From Clostridia bacterium (lineage in GTDB: Bacteria; Bacillota; Clostridia; Oscillospirales; Acutalibacteraceae), in assembly GCA_900770165.1 (NCBI GenBank), contig CAAGJJ010000188.1, positions 1 to 14,418 of the forward strand: a stretch of DNA of 14,418 nucleotides. Reading direction: 5' to 3'. The notes under the pieces are model-generated. The model searched no databases and was not told the origin of the DNA. It saw nothing but the letters and a program-made list of their open reading frames with translations. Positions 4,803 through 12,527 of the stretch are shown one piece after another. How positions within the stretch are numbered: the stretch's first letter is position 1; each line of letters starts with the position of its first letter. Position numbers and translations under genes: made by a program.

Positions 4803-6807
4803 CTTGTTTAGTGGATGTGGTGGATTAGATTTAGGCTTTGAAAAAGCTGGGTTTAATATTCCTGTTGCAAATGAGTTTGATAAAACAATATGGGCGACAT
4901 TTAAAGCAAATCATCCGAATACTCATCTGATTGAAGGTGATATAAGACAGGTAACAAAAGAAGATATAGAACAGTTTATAAATGGAGAAGTTGACGGAAT
5001 TATCGGTGGACCACCTTGTCAGTCGTGGTCTGAAGCAGGTTCATTAAAGGGAATTAAGGATGCCAGAGGACAGTTGTTCTTTGATTATATTAGAATACTA
5101 AAGGAATTCCAGCCTAAGTTCTTTTTGGCAGAAAATGTAAGCGGAATGTTGGCAAACAGACATTCAGAGGCGGTGCAAAATATATTGAATCTTTTTGATG
5201 ATGCAGGGTATGATGTGTCATTTACCCTTGTAAATGCAAAGGATTACGGAGTTGCAGAAGAAAGAAAGAGAGTGTTTTATATAGGTTTCAGGAAGGATTT
5301 GCACATTGATTTTGGATTTCCTAAAGGTTCAACAAAGGATGATGATAAGAAAATCACTCTTCGTGATATTATATGGGATTTGCAAGATACGGCTGTTCCA
5401 TCAGGAGAGAAAAATCATCATAATCCAGAAGCAATCAATAACAATGAATACTATACTGGAGCATATTCACCAATATTTATGAGCCGTAACAGAGTAAAAG
5501 GATGGGATGAACAGGCATTTACAGTTCAGGCATCAGGAAGACAATGTCAGCTTCATCCACAGGCACCTAAAATGGTTAAAGTGGCACAGAATGATTGCAG
5601 ATTTGTAGAAGGAAAAGAACATCTTTATCGTAGAATGACAATTAGAGAGGTTGCCAGAGTACAGGGATTTCCTGATGATTTTAAATTTATATATGAGGAT
5701 ACTAATACAGCCTATAAAATGATTGGTAATGCTGTTCCAGTTAATCTTGCATATGAAATAGCTGTTGCAATAAAGAAATACCTAGAAGGTAATGGTGCAG
5801 AGGTGGTTGTAGATAATGAGGTTATAGATGCAAAGGAGGTTAATGAGAAGAAGGTGAGTACAAAGAGTAATGATCAGGGTAGAGCATATGAGTATGCGTG
5901 GATTAAAACACTTTATAAGACATTGTGTGAAATGCGTAAAACAAAAATAGTTGATAATTCCAGCTTGCATGCTAATGAAAAAGCATGGCTGCTTATGGAT
6001 GATGAAATGCAGCAGACATTTATGATTTCTGCAGAAGCTGCAATTAATGAAGTTCTTGAAATGGAACCGAGATTGTCAGAAAACGATAATGACGAACTGA
6101 CATTAGAGTTTCAAAAAGATGGAGCCGGCGTTAAAGGCGATGTAAGAGATATTGTTATTCGCAGAGATGATATTGAATGGGAAATAGGATTAAGTATTAA
6201 GCACAATCACGATGCAGTAAAACACAGCAGATTAAGTCATAAATTGGATTTTGGCAAAGAATGGTTTAATATACCTTGTAGCAGTGAATATTGGAATGCA
6301 GTTAATCCAATATTTGATATGCTGAAAAGTGAAAAAGAAAATGGTTCACGATGGTCAGAAATAGTACAGAAAGATGAAAATGTATATGTACCATTATTGC
6401 GGGCTTTTATGGATGAAGTTAATAGGGCATATAAAGAAGATAAGAATATGCCTGAAAAAATGGTAGAATATCTTATAGGAAAAGAAGATTATTACAAGAT
6501 AGTTAGTCATGACAGTAAACGCCTTACATTGATTCATACTTTTAATATGCATGATACATTAAATAAGTCGAGTAAGGATAAGGTTTCAGAAATTGAAGTT
6601 CCTGTGGTTGAATTGCCGACAAGACTGATTGACATTGGATTTAAGCCTAAAAGTAATAATACTGTAGAAATGATTTTGGACAATGGATGGCAGTTGAGTT
6701 TTAGAATTCATAGTGCAAGTACAAAAGTAGAACCAAGTTTAAAATTCGATGTGCAGTTTATAAGTATGCCTATGTCAGTATGCACTATTAAATGTGTATG
6801 GAAATAA
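4789..6807 (+). CDS. HaeIII-type fused DNA cytosine-5 methyltransferase and restriction endonuclease (GGCC)
   Basis: This 672-residue protein joins modification and cleavage in one chain. The ATG at 4789 is preferred over the one at 4771 because GGAGAGG precedes it and FSGCGG then sits as in related enzymes. Residues 1-335 are a C5-cytosine methyltransferase: motif I LFSGCGGLDLGF, GGPPCQSW with catalytic C77, ENV at 115-117, and GNAVPVNLAYEIA at 313-325. The target-recognition segment around 231-260 (MSRNRVKGW, then QASGRQCQLHPQAP) closely follows M.HaeIII as I recall it, which predicts GGCC. After a linker, residues about 361-672 resemble the HaeIII endonuclease family: KGDVRD at 449-454, then WEIGLSIKHNHDAVKHSRLS at 464-483, with D451/D454, E465 and K471 as likely active-site residues. 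Such enzymes are normally two genes. Confidence 0.93.
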   Translation: MNIISLFSGCGGLDLGFEKAGFNIPVANEFDKTIWATFKANHPNTHLIEGDIRQVTKEDIEQFINGEVDGIIGGPPCQSWSEAGSLKGIKDARGQLFFDYIRILKEFQPKFFLAENVSGMLANRHSEAVQNILNLFDDAGYDVSFTLVNAKDYGVAEERKRVFYIGFRKDLHIDFGFPKGSTKDDDKKITLRDIIWDLQDTAVPSGEKNHHNPEAINNNEYYTGAYSPIFMSRNRVKGWDEQAFTVQASGRQCQLHPQAPKMVKVAQNDCRFVEGKEHLYRRMTIREVARVQGFPDDFKFIYEDTNTAYKMIGNAVPVNLAYEIAVAIKKYLEGNGAEVVVDNEVIDAKEVNEKKVSTKSNDQGRAYEYAWIKTLYKTLCEMRKTKIVDNSSLHANEKAWLLMDDEMQQTFMISAEAAINEVLEMEPRLSENDNDELTLEFQKDGAGVKGDVRDIVIRRDDIEWEIGLSIKHNHDAVKHSRLSHKLDFGKEWFNIPCSSEYWNAVNPIFDMLKSEKENGSRWSEIVQKDENVYVPLLRAFMDEVNRAYKEDKNMPEKMVEYLIGKEDYYKIVSHDSKRLTLIHTFNMHDTLNKSSKDKVSEIEVPVVELPTRLIDIGFKPKSNNTVEMILDNGWQLSFRIHSASTKVEPSLKFDVQFISMPMSVCTIKCVWK

Positions 6808-6820
6808 GGTGGTGTAAGTA

Positions 6821-7291
6821 TTGAGAAAAATGCTGTTAAGCTTCAGACCGGATGTATATGAAAAAATAAAATCTGGTCTGAAGATATTTGAACATAGAAG
6901 AAATTTTCCAGATGAACCTATAATGGCATATATGTATGTTAGCTCACCAGTAAAAGCAGTTACGGGGATTGTTTATTTGGGTAAAAGGCATTGTCTATCT
7001 GATTGGTTGAAAGATTATAAGGAAGATAGCAATGCCGTTGCCAGAATAAAAGAATATATGGAAACTTACCATTATAGATATGCGATGGAGATAGATAAGT
7101 TTCAGGAAACATCTCAGATTTCATTAGATGACTTGAGAAAGAATGTTCCTGGATTTGTAGCACCACAGATGTATATATACTTGGATAACACGGAGTTACT
7201 AAAGTATATAGAAAGTAACTTGGAAATGAAAGATGTGCATGTGGAACATTTATTTGATGAAATTAGTGGTGGGCAGGTTTGCGTGCATTAA
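6821..7291 (+). CDS. ASCH-domain (PUA-like) protein
   Basis: This 156-residue protein begins with the ASCH pattern: LLSFRPDVYEKIKSG, then GLKIFEHRR at residues 19-27 (the GxKxxExR motif) and MYVSSPVKAVTGIVYLG. ASCH domains share the PUA/EVE fold and bind RNA or modified nucleotides; some act as nucleases or hydrolases. The start is TTG at 6821, supported by AAGGTGG eight bases before it; the ATG at 6830 is the alternative and removes three residues. It follows the RM fusion by 13 bp and is probably in its operon. A role in sensing modified bases or RNA is plausible for such a neighbour but is not shown. The C-terminal half is helical and acidic. Confidence 0.8.
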   Translation: MRKMLLSFRPDVYEKIKSGLKIFEHRRNFPDEPIMAYMYVSSPVKAVTGIVYLGKRHCLSDWLKDYKEDSNAVARIKEYMETYHYRYAMEIDKFQETSQISLDDLRKNVPGFVAPQMYIYLDNTELLKYIESNLEMKDVHVEHLFDEISGGQVCVH

Positions 7292-7316
7292 AATGTTGTT
7301 AAAAAGAGGTGGATAT

Positions 7317-8123
7317 ATGTCTTTTCCAGAATTATCAGAATCAGAATTACTTGCCATAGCAAAAGTATTAGGTGACGCAGAATTAGGATTTACAGGAACT
7401 GAAATAAGTTCATTATGTTCAATAAGTGGATTGAGAGATATTGATTCTAACAATACTAAATATAAAAGATTGTTTAATGCGTTTTATAATCAGACAAGAC
7501 GTGATAATTGTTGTAATTGTGTGTATAAGTTTATACAGGTGTGTATGGATCCTGCTAGAGGAATAAATACTCAAGATTTATATGAAAAAAGACGATATGA
7601 AGTAAATAAAGTTTTAATGTTGAAAGGAATTGAAATAAGGGAGGATGGAAACTTTTATACTGTAAGCAAAGCACATAGTTTGTCGGAAGTGGAAAGACGG
7701 ACAAAGGAATTAAAGCATAAATTGTTGGGATATTGTACTCATCAACGCGTTTTGATGTATTGCAAAGAAGAGGTATTGGCTAATGATTATTTTCATGCAG
7801 TACAAGAAGCTGTGAAAGGAATTTGTGATCGAGTTAGGGAAATAAGTGGATTAAATTTAGATGGTAACGATCTTATACAAACAGTTTTCTCAATTAAAAA
7901 TATATATATTGCTTTAAATTCTTTAAGAACATCATCAGAACAAAACCAGCAGAACGGTCTTAAAGAAATAATTTTGGGACTGATTCATATGGTTAGGAAT
8001 GTGACGGCTCATGAATTGAGAATTAGATGGGATATTAATGAAAATGATGCAATTGATATTCTACAGCAAGTTTCTTTTGTACATAAATATTTGAATCGAT
8101 GCATCAATGTTAAACGAGTTTAG
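7317..8123 (+). CDS. TIGR02391 (Ymh-like) family protein, abortive-infection type
   Basis: This 268-residue protein starts at the ATG at 7317, with AGAGGTGG just upstream; an earlier in-frame start would overlap the ASCH gene. The N-terminal 75 residues form a small helical domain (SELLAIAKVLGDAELGFTG). A cysteine-rich patch follows (DNCCNCVYKF). The C-terminal 120 residues carry the TIGR02391 pattern: DYFHAVQEAVKGICDRVREISG, then an alanine-poor helical stretch, and MVRNVTAHE, the variant of the RNxxAHE signature. The family is frequent in phage-resistance islands and resembles HEPN-like helical folds; the RNxxAHE stretch may be an RNase-type active site, which is inference. It belongs to the same operon as the RM fusion. 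Confidence 0.82.
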   Translation: MSFPELSESELLAIAKVLGDAELGFTGTEISSLCSISGLRDIDSNNTKYKRLFNAFYNQTRRDNCCNCVYKFIQVCMDPARGINTQDLYEKRRYEVNKVLMLKGIEIREDGNFYTVSKAHSLSEVERRTKELKHKLLGYCTHQRVLMYCKEEVLANDYFHAVQEAVKGICDRVREISGLNLDGNDLIQTVFSIKNIYIALNSLRTSSEQNQQNGLKEIILGLIHMVRNVTAHELRIRWDINENDAIDILQQVSFVHKYLNRCINVKRV

Positions 8124-8149
8124 TATAGTTAAAGATATAGGTGATAATT

Positions 8150-9898
8150 ATGGAAATTGAACAATTAGCAACAAGTGCTATTAATCAAGTAATTTCTAAA
8201 ACGGATTATATTATACCATATATTAATAGCGGGGATAAGGCGCCTTCATGGGATGGATATTTTGAATTATATTCAGACAAATCTAAGAACAAAAGGTTTT
8301 ATTTTGGAAAAGCTTTGATTCAAGTAAAAGGAAGAAGTTGCAAGAGTTTTTCTTTGAAAGAATTTAAATATTCTATAAATATTAATGATTTGAGAAATTA
8401 TCAAATTGAAGGTGGAACATTATATTTTGTAGTTCAAATAAATAAGAATGGGGAAAGTAAAATATTTTATAATGCATTATTGCCATTTGAACTTAACAAT
8501 ATATTAAAGGATGCATCTGGAAAAAAGAAAAGTGTATCGGTAAAGATGTATGAATTCCCAACAAATAAAAATGAAGTTACTAATATAGTTTTTAATTTTG
8601 TGCGAGATAAGGAAAATCAAAGTATAATAAAAAATGGAAATAATATAGAAATAAAAGAACTTATTCAGCAATTTGGAAAAGAAAAGATTAAATATTCCTT
8701 TTCATATACAGGACTAGGATATGATAGGGATAAGCCTTATGAATATTTATTTACTCATGATGTTTATTTATATGCACAACATACAGAATTGAATATAAAA
8801 ATTCCTGTTAATCATATGTGGAGAGCTGAATTATGTCAATCGACTATATATGGAGAAGTTATGGTGGATAATAAAGTATATTATACATCATATAATATTA
8901 TTCATAGAGTGGATACAGATGAGATACATATTGGCAAAAGTATTAGATTGAAACTGGGAAATGGGACTATTCCTAAACTTGAATATAATTTAAAAGGTAG
9001 TTTGAATGAACGTATTATAGCTGAAAAAATGATGCTTAATTTGTATGCTGTAAAAAAGTTGTATATTAATGGATATTGTTTTGAAATAAATATAGATGAG
9101 AAGAGATACGATATACGTTTTATTGAGTCACATCTTACATATATAACAGAATTAAAAGAAATACTAGATAAATTAGGTGTTATTGATGACTTAGATTGTT
9201 CAATAATAAGTCAAAAAGATGAAGAATATATACGTATGCTTATTGCAGTATTTAAGCATAGTAAGCTAATAGAATTTAAAGAAGAAATTCAACCCATGGC
9301 AACAGTGCCAATAGGAAATTTGACCATTTTACTTACATTTAAACATGATAAAAATGGTAAATACATAATAAAAAATCACACTGATTGCGATTTAGATGTA
9401 TATGGTGAAATGGCAAATGGCTCTCGATTTAAAACTTCTAGATACACAATACTCAAAAAATCAGATTTTATGAATATATCTAATTTGAAAGAAAATGAAA
9501 TAGTAGACGAATTAATGACTATTAATAACCCAGGGCATTTGTCACGAACAAACTATACGTTATTAGAAATGATAAAGGCATATGATAAAATAAAAAAACC
9601 AAGTTTAATTTACGAAGCAATAAGATTGGCAGAATGGCTGAATGAAAAAGAAAAATCTAGTATCTCAATAATAAATTGCTGCCAGTGTTATTATAGAATT
9701 AGAGAATTGCGTAGTGAAGAAAAGAATTTGATTTTAAATATAATAAACAATAGTGATGATATACAAATAAAGTTGGCTGGAAATATTTTGCTACAAAATG
9801 AAAGTGTTGTACAGAATTTATTTTGCAATATGAATGAAAGGGATAAAAAGATTTTTGAAGAATATCCATTGTATAACTTAATGACATATAGAAATTAA
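8150..9898 (+). CDS. DUF4365 PD-(D/E)xK nuclease with large C-terminal region
   Basis: This 582-residue protein has an N-terminal DUF4365 domain. Residues 28-61 read GDKAPSWDGYFELY, then KALIQVKG, placing D35, E39, Q58 and K60 in the D-E-QxK pattern of a PD-(D/E)xK nuclease. The ATG at 8150 has AGGTGA five bases upstream; the GTG at 8141 is less likely. The next ~300 residues are beta-rich and of unknown fold. From about residue 478 the chain is helical (LLEMIKAYDKIKKPSLIYEAIRLAEW), like a short helical-repeat sensor. It follows the TIGR02391 gene by 26 bp, too short for its own promoter. The architecture, an N-terminal nuclease plus a long sensor region, suggests a defence effector. The target and trigger are unknown. 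Confidence 0.85.
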   Translation: MEIEQLATSAINQVISKTDYIIPYINSGDKAPSWDGYFELYSDKSKNKRFYFGKALIQVKGRSCKSFSLKEFKYSININDLRNYQIEGGTLYFVVQINKNGESKIFYNALLPFELNNILKDASGKKKSVSVKMYEFPTNKNEVTNIVFNFVRDKENQSIIKNGNNIEIKELIQQFGKEKIKYSFSYTGLGYDRDKPYEYLFTHDVYLYAQHTELNIKIPVNHMWRAELCQSTIYGEVMVDNKVYYTSYNIIHRVDTDEIHIGKSIRLKLGNGTIPKLEYNLKGSLNERIIAEKMMLNLYAVKKLYINGYCFEINIDEKRYDIRFIESHLTYITELKEILDKLGVIDDLDCSIISQKDEEYIRMLIAVFKHSKLIEFKEEIQPMATVPIGNLTILLTFKHDKNGKYIIKNHTDCDLDVYGEMANGSRFKTSRYTILKKSDFMNISNLKENEIVDELMTINNPGHLSRTNYTLLEMIKAYDKIKKPSLIYEAIRLAEWLNEKEKSSISIINCCQCYYRIRELRSEEKNLILNIINNSDDIQIKLAGNILLQNESVVQNLFCNMNERDKKIFEEYPLYNLMTYRN

Positions 9899-9959
9899 AT
9901 TATAGATTATGATAATTATGTATTATGTTATAGTAATATAGAAATTTGAGGATAAACTT

Positions 9960-11006
9960 ATGAAAGAAATATTGGAAAAAGATTTAATTGATAGAGCAAA
10001 TAGTATATATGATTATTTTCAGAATATAATAAAGCAGTATTTGCCATATAAATGGTATGCTTCTAGTCTTGAATTTGAGATAATAGATAGTGATGAAATT
10101 AATGGAAAATCTTGGTGTGAAAAAGATAAGGATCATATACAAATTAATAGAGGCGTAATAGAACTATATTATAATTATTTTTCTAATGTAATGGAAAATG
10201 ATAAAATTAAATTTCTTAGCAATTTTAATGTAACTAATGAAGAGTATGAATTGAAAAATATGTCATATGAAGGAGTGTATTTTAAAGATGGAAAATACCA
10301 CATATATGATAGTAAAGTGATAGATGATAGTAAGGCTCAATTGTTAGAAATCTTTGTTTCACGTTTTATTATATTGCATGAATTAGGTCATATTTTAAAT
10401 GGACATTGTAAATTATTAGCAGAAAAATTCACTTTAATAGGGTTGAAATATATTCCTTTATACTATTTTGAGAAAGATAAGTCGTTAGATGATGAGACTT
10501 CACTTAATATTAGAACATTGGAGATGGATGCGGATGCATTTGCAGCAACACAATCAATATATCATTTAATCTATTTGTATAAAAATTTTGAGCACCAAGT
10601 AAAAATAGATATGGAACCTTATGATATTTTTTATTGGTGGTCATTTGCTTTGCGTAGTCATTTTTTGATATGTGAAGATCAATTCATAGATTTATATTAT
10701 TATAAAAAAATGACACATTTGCCAAGTACTGCAAGATGGACATTAATATATAATTCAGCATTAAATGTTATTGACCTTATTTATGTAGAAGAACAGGAAA
10801 AGAAAATGTTTAAAGAGTTGATAATAGCAGGAGCCGAGGATGCAGAAGCGAAATTTAATAGCATAAAATATACAAATTACAGTTGGGTAAATGAGATAAA
10901 TGATAATATACAATATGTAGATTATAAAAATGAAATAAATAAAAATTGGGAGAAGCTAAAAATACAATTGGAAGAATATTCGAGGTTAGAATTATTTTCT
11001 GATTGA
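9960..11006 (+). CDS. HExxH zinc metallopeptidase-like protein
   Basis: This 348-residue cytoplasmic protein carries HELGH at residues 140-144 in FIILHELGHILNGH: two zinc-binding histidines and the catalytic glutamate. EMDADAFA at 188-195 lies 44 residues further on and supplies the third ligand (probably E188) in the ExxxD-like style of gluzincin peptidases. There is no signal peptide or membrane segment. A weak AGGAT-type ribosome binding site (TTGAGGATAAAC) precedes the ATG. The gap to the DUF4365 gene is 61 bp with no clear terminator, so it is probably co-transcribed. ImmA/IrrE-like peptidases also have HExxH but are shorter and usually follow a helix-turn-helix gene, which is missing here. 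A partnership with the nuclease is inferred from position only. Confidence 0.85.
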   Translation: MKEILEKDLIDRANSIYDYFQNIIKQYLPYKWYASSLEFEIIDSDEINGKSWCEKDKDHIQINRGVIELYYNYFSNVMENDKIKFLSNFNVTNEEYELKNMSYEGVYFKDGKYHIYDSKVIDDSKAQLLEIFVSRFIILHELGHILNGHCKLLAEKFTLIGLKYIPLYYFEKDKSLDDETSLNIRTLEMDADAFAATQSIYHLIYLYKNFEHQVKIDMEPYDIFYWWSFALRSHFLICEDQFIDLYYYKKMTHLPSTARWTLIYNSALNVIDLIYVEEQEKKMFKELIIAGAEDAEAKFNSIKYTNYSWVNEINDNIQYVDYKNEINKNWEKLKIQLEEYSRLELFSD

Positions 11007-11106
11007 TGTATATATCATTTTAATTATATTGCATAGAATTGAATCGATACTGATATGTGTGTGGAAATAAGTAAACATTTATAATATTTTAGGAAGGATA
11101 TATATG

Positions 11107-11128
11107 TGATACCCATATGATACCTAAA
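11107..11128 (+). repeat. Tandem 11-bp direct repeat, TGATACC family, right copy
   Basis: TGATACCCATA and TGATACCTAAA match at 9 of 11 positions and directly abut the TTTTTGAAAAC box at 11129. It lies 100 bp after the end of the metallopeptidase gene. That 100-bp stretch is AT-rich and shows only a weak hairpin near 11006-11020. The right copy matches the left copy at 19 of 20 positions (11106-11125 against 4197-4216). Confidence 0.75.
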
Positions 11129-11297
11129 TTTTTGAAAACATAAAATAATTGTGATAAAAGGTGTAATAATCGCCATTTAAAGCTTTGAGAATCAAGCTTT
11201 AGCAGGGAAAATATATTCCTCTGCGCCGAGTTTGAATAACGGACAGAAATGCCGAAAGCCTGTATTTATGCGAGCTTCCGGCATTTGTTTTATCAAA
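11129..11297 (+). other. Junction module 2: non-coding, structured, related to 4026-4197
   Basis: The 377-bp gap between 11006 and 11384 contains no supported gene; this module is its core. In order: TTTTTGAAAAC (11129-11139), hairpin 1 (GGTG 11160-11163 with CGCC 11171-11174, 7-base loop), hairpin 2 (11179-11185 with 11194-11200), hairpin 3 (11205-11209 with 11216-11220), the conserved block 11216-11247 with GAGTTTGAATAA (11228-11239), and a terminator-like hairpin. Hairpins 1 and 2 keep their order, and hairpin 1 its loop size, relative to module 1 while their stems differ in sequence. From TTTTTGAAAAC to GAGTTTGAATAA is 99 bp here and 101 bp in module 1. Confidence 0.6.
11247..11290 (+). 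terminator. Terminator-like hairpin in junction module 2
   Basis: AAATGCCGAAAGC (11247-11259) pairs with 11274-11286 over 13 positions with one A-C mismatch. It is followed by GTTTT, a weak T run. It starts 19 bp after the start of GAGTTTGAATAA, exactly as in module 1. It probably ends any transcript arriving from the metallopeptidase gene. Confidence 0.65.
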
Positions 11298-11319
11298 TGG
11301 CTCTGGTTTGGCTCTATTT
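11298..11319 (+). repeat. Tandem 11-bp direct repeat, TGGCTCT family (closes junction module 2)
   Basis: TGGCTCTGGTT and TGGCTCTATTT match at 9 of 11 positions. The pair starts 12 bp after the hairpin ends; in module 1 the TGATACC pair starts 14 bp after its hairpin. A partner copy would be expected at the far right end of the next cargo block, outside this window. Confidence 0.6.
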
Positions 11320-11383
11320 GTGGGGAGAGTAATGAAGTTATCAGTTTTGAAAAGGTAAATAAAAAAGGAAGAAGGTACAAGCT

Positions 11384-11980
11384 ATGTTGCCAACAAGAGA
11401 AGAAGCACTGAAGTTAATTCGTGATGGGTTATTATTTAATCCGGGACCTTGGGGAAAACATTGTTTAACAGCAGCACACTGTGCAGAAAAAATAGCAGGT
11501 GCATGTGGTGATATGGATGTTGAGAAAGCATATATATTAGGTTTACTACATGATATAGGAAGAAAATTTGGTGTAAGACATCTTGGACATGTTTATGATG
11601 GATACGTATATATGAAATCATTGGGATATGATGAAGTAGCAAAGATATGTTTAACCCATTCCTTTAATAATCATACGATAGATGAATACATCGGAAAATT
11701 TGATGTTACAGATGAAGAATTGACAATTATAAAAACTGAATTAGCAAAGACCATATATGATGAATATGACCGGTTAATTCAATTGTGCGATTGTTTGGCA
11801 GGAGCAGAAGGAGTTCTTGATATAGAAAATAGGATGAATGACGTAAAGAAAAGGTATGGCTTTTATCCGCAGGACAAGTGGAATTCCAATATGAATTTGA
11901 AGCAATATTTTGAGGGGAAAATGAATAAAGACATTTACCTTATATGTGAGAAAGATACATTTGCACCAGGAGATTTATGA
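11384..11980 (+). CDS. HD-domain phosphohydrolase
   Basis: This 198-residue protein has the HD superfamily pattern: HCLTAAHCAEKIA with H26, GLLHDIGR with H56-D57, a further histidine at H92 (LTHSFNNH), and D136 in QLCDCLAG. These residues bind a metal pair or single metal and hydrolyse phosphate esters, often of nucleotides. The ATG at 11384 follows a purine-rich GGAAGAAGG. It is the first gene after junction module 2 and has no recognisable promoter of its own. Downstream genes for NUDIX and GNAT enzymes suggest a set of small-molecule modifying enzymes. The substrate cannot be told from sequence. Confidence 0.88.
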   Translation: MLPTREEALKLIRDGLLFNPGPWGKHCLTAAHCAEKIAGACGDMDVEKAYILGLLHDIGRKFGVRHLGHVYDGYVYMKSLGYDEVAKICLTHSFNNHTIDEYIGKFDVTDEELTIIKTELAKTIYDEYDRLIQLCDCLAGAEGVLDIENRMNDVKKRYGFYPQDKWNSNMNLKQYFEGKMNKDIYLICEKDTFAPGDL

Positions 11981-12033
11981 TCTTATAAATATATTTTCAC
12001 TACAAGTTTTATGAACAGGTTGGAGGTGGTTAA

Positions 12034-12516
12034 GTGGATATTTTATTTAAAAATGATGATTTTGTATTTTCATACAGAGTTGGCGGTATATTGAAACATA
12101 ATGGTAAAATCTTGTTACAGCGTCCGAAGAATGATGATTATGCCATTATTGGCGGACATGTTGCGGCTATGGAGACAAGTATGGAAACTCTTAAACGGGA
12201 ATTTGAAGAAGAGCTTCATGCTAAGATAGAGGTAGATAATCTGTTAGCAATCGGAGAAATTTATTTTCCATGGGGAAAAAGACCCTGTCATCAGATATGC
12301 TTATATTATAATGTACATCTGATGGATGATAATATTCCATTAGATGGAGTGTTTCATGGATATGATGAGCTGGATAATGAAAGAATTGATTTGGATTTCT
12401 GCTGGGTTTCACTAGAAGATTTAAAGAAGGGTACTAAGGTATATCTTTTAGAGTTGATACCATATATCCTTGAGCCAGGGAAAGAAATTGTACATTTTGT
12501 TTCAAAACAGATTTGA
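12034..12516 (+). CDS. NUDIX hydrolase (first copy)
   Basis: This 160-residue protein starts with GTG, chosen because GGAGGTGG lies just upstream. The NUDIX box runs from G41: GHVAAME, seven residues, then REFEEEL at 55-61. The canonical GX5EX7REUXEEXGU is met except that the usual glycine near its end is H62. The catalytic glutamates E58 and E59 are present. The strand pattern before it (YRVGGILKHNGKILLQRP) is typical. The family hydrolyses nucleoside diphosphates linked to other groups. It follows the HD gene by 53 bp and is followed 11 bp later by the GNAT gene, so it is probably in one transcript with both. Confidence 0.9.
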   Translation: MDILFKNDDFVFSYRVGGILKHNGKILLQRPKNDDYAIIGGHVAAMETSMETLKREFEEELHAKIEVDNLLAIGEIYFPWGKRPCHQICLYYNVHLMDDNIPLDGVFHGYDELDNERIDLDFCWVSLEDLKKGTKVYLLELIPYILEPGKEIVHFVSKQI

Positions 12517-12527
12517 GGAGATAGTCA

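Larger units (their letters stand above)
4198..11128 (+). mobile_element. Defence-rich cargo bounded by TGATACC repeats, possible cis-mobilisable element
   Basis: Matching 11-bp tandem repeats lie at both ends, and the larger junction modules are in direct orientation. All genes between are on the + strand, and most are restriction or abortive-infection types. There is no integrase, excisionase or relaxase inside. Recombination between the two GAGTTTGAATAA blocks (4128 and 11228) would release a 7,100-bp circle. I infer a former integrative element, or a satellite that depends on an integrase in trans. The sequence shows the repeats; mobility is inference. Confidence 0.5.

Noticed and set aside
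11224..11243. tRNA T-arm-like sequence around GAGTTTGAATAA
   Set aside because: CCG and CGG flank a TTTGAAT loop, but only three pairs form, no acceptor stem exists, and the first module has no pairing there.
4004..11319. Integron attC sites
   Set aside because: The modules have direct 11-bp repeats at their ends and no attC-type R and L boxes or long imperfect palindrome. No integron integrase is present.
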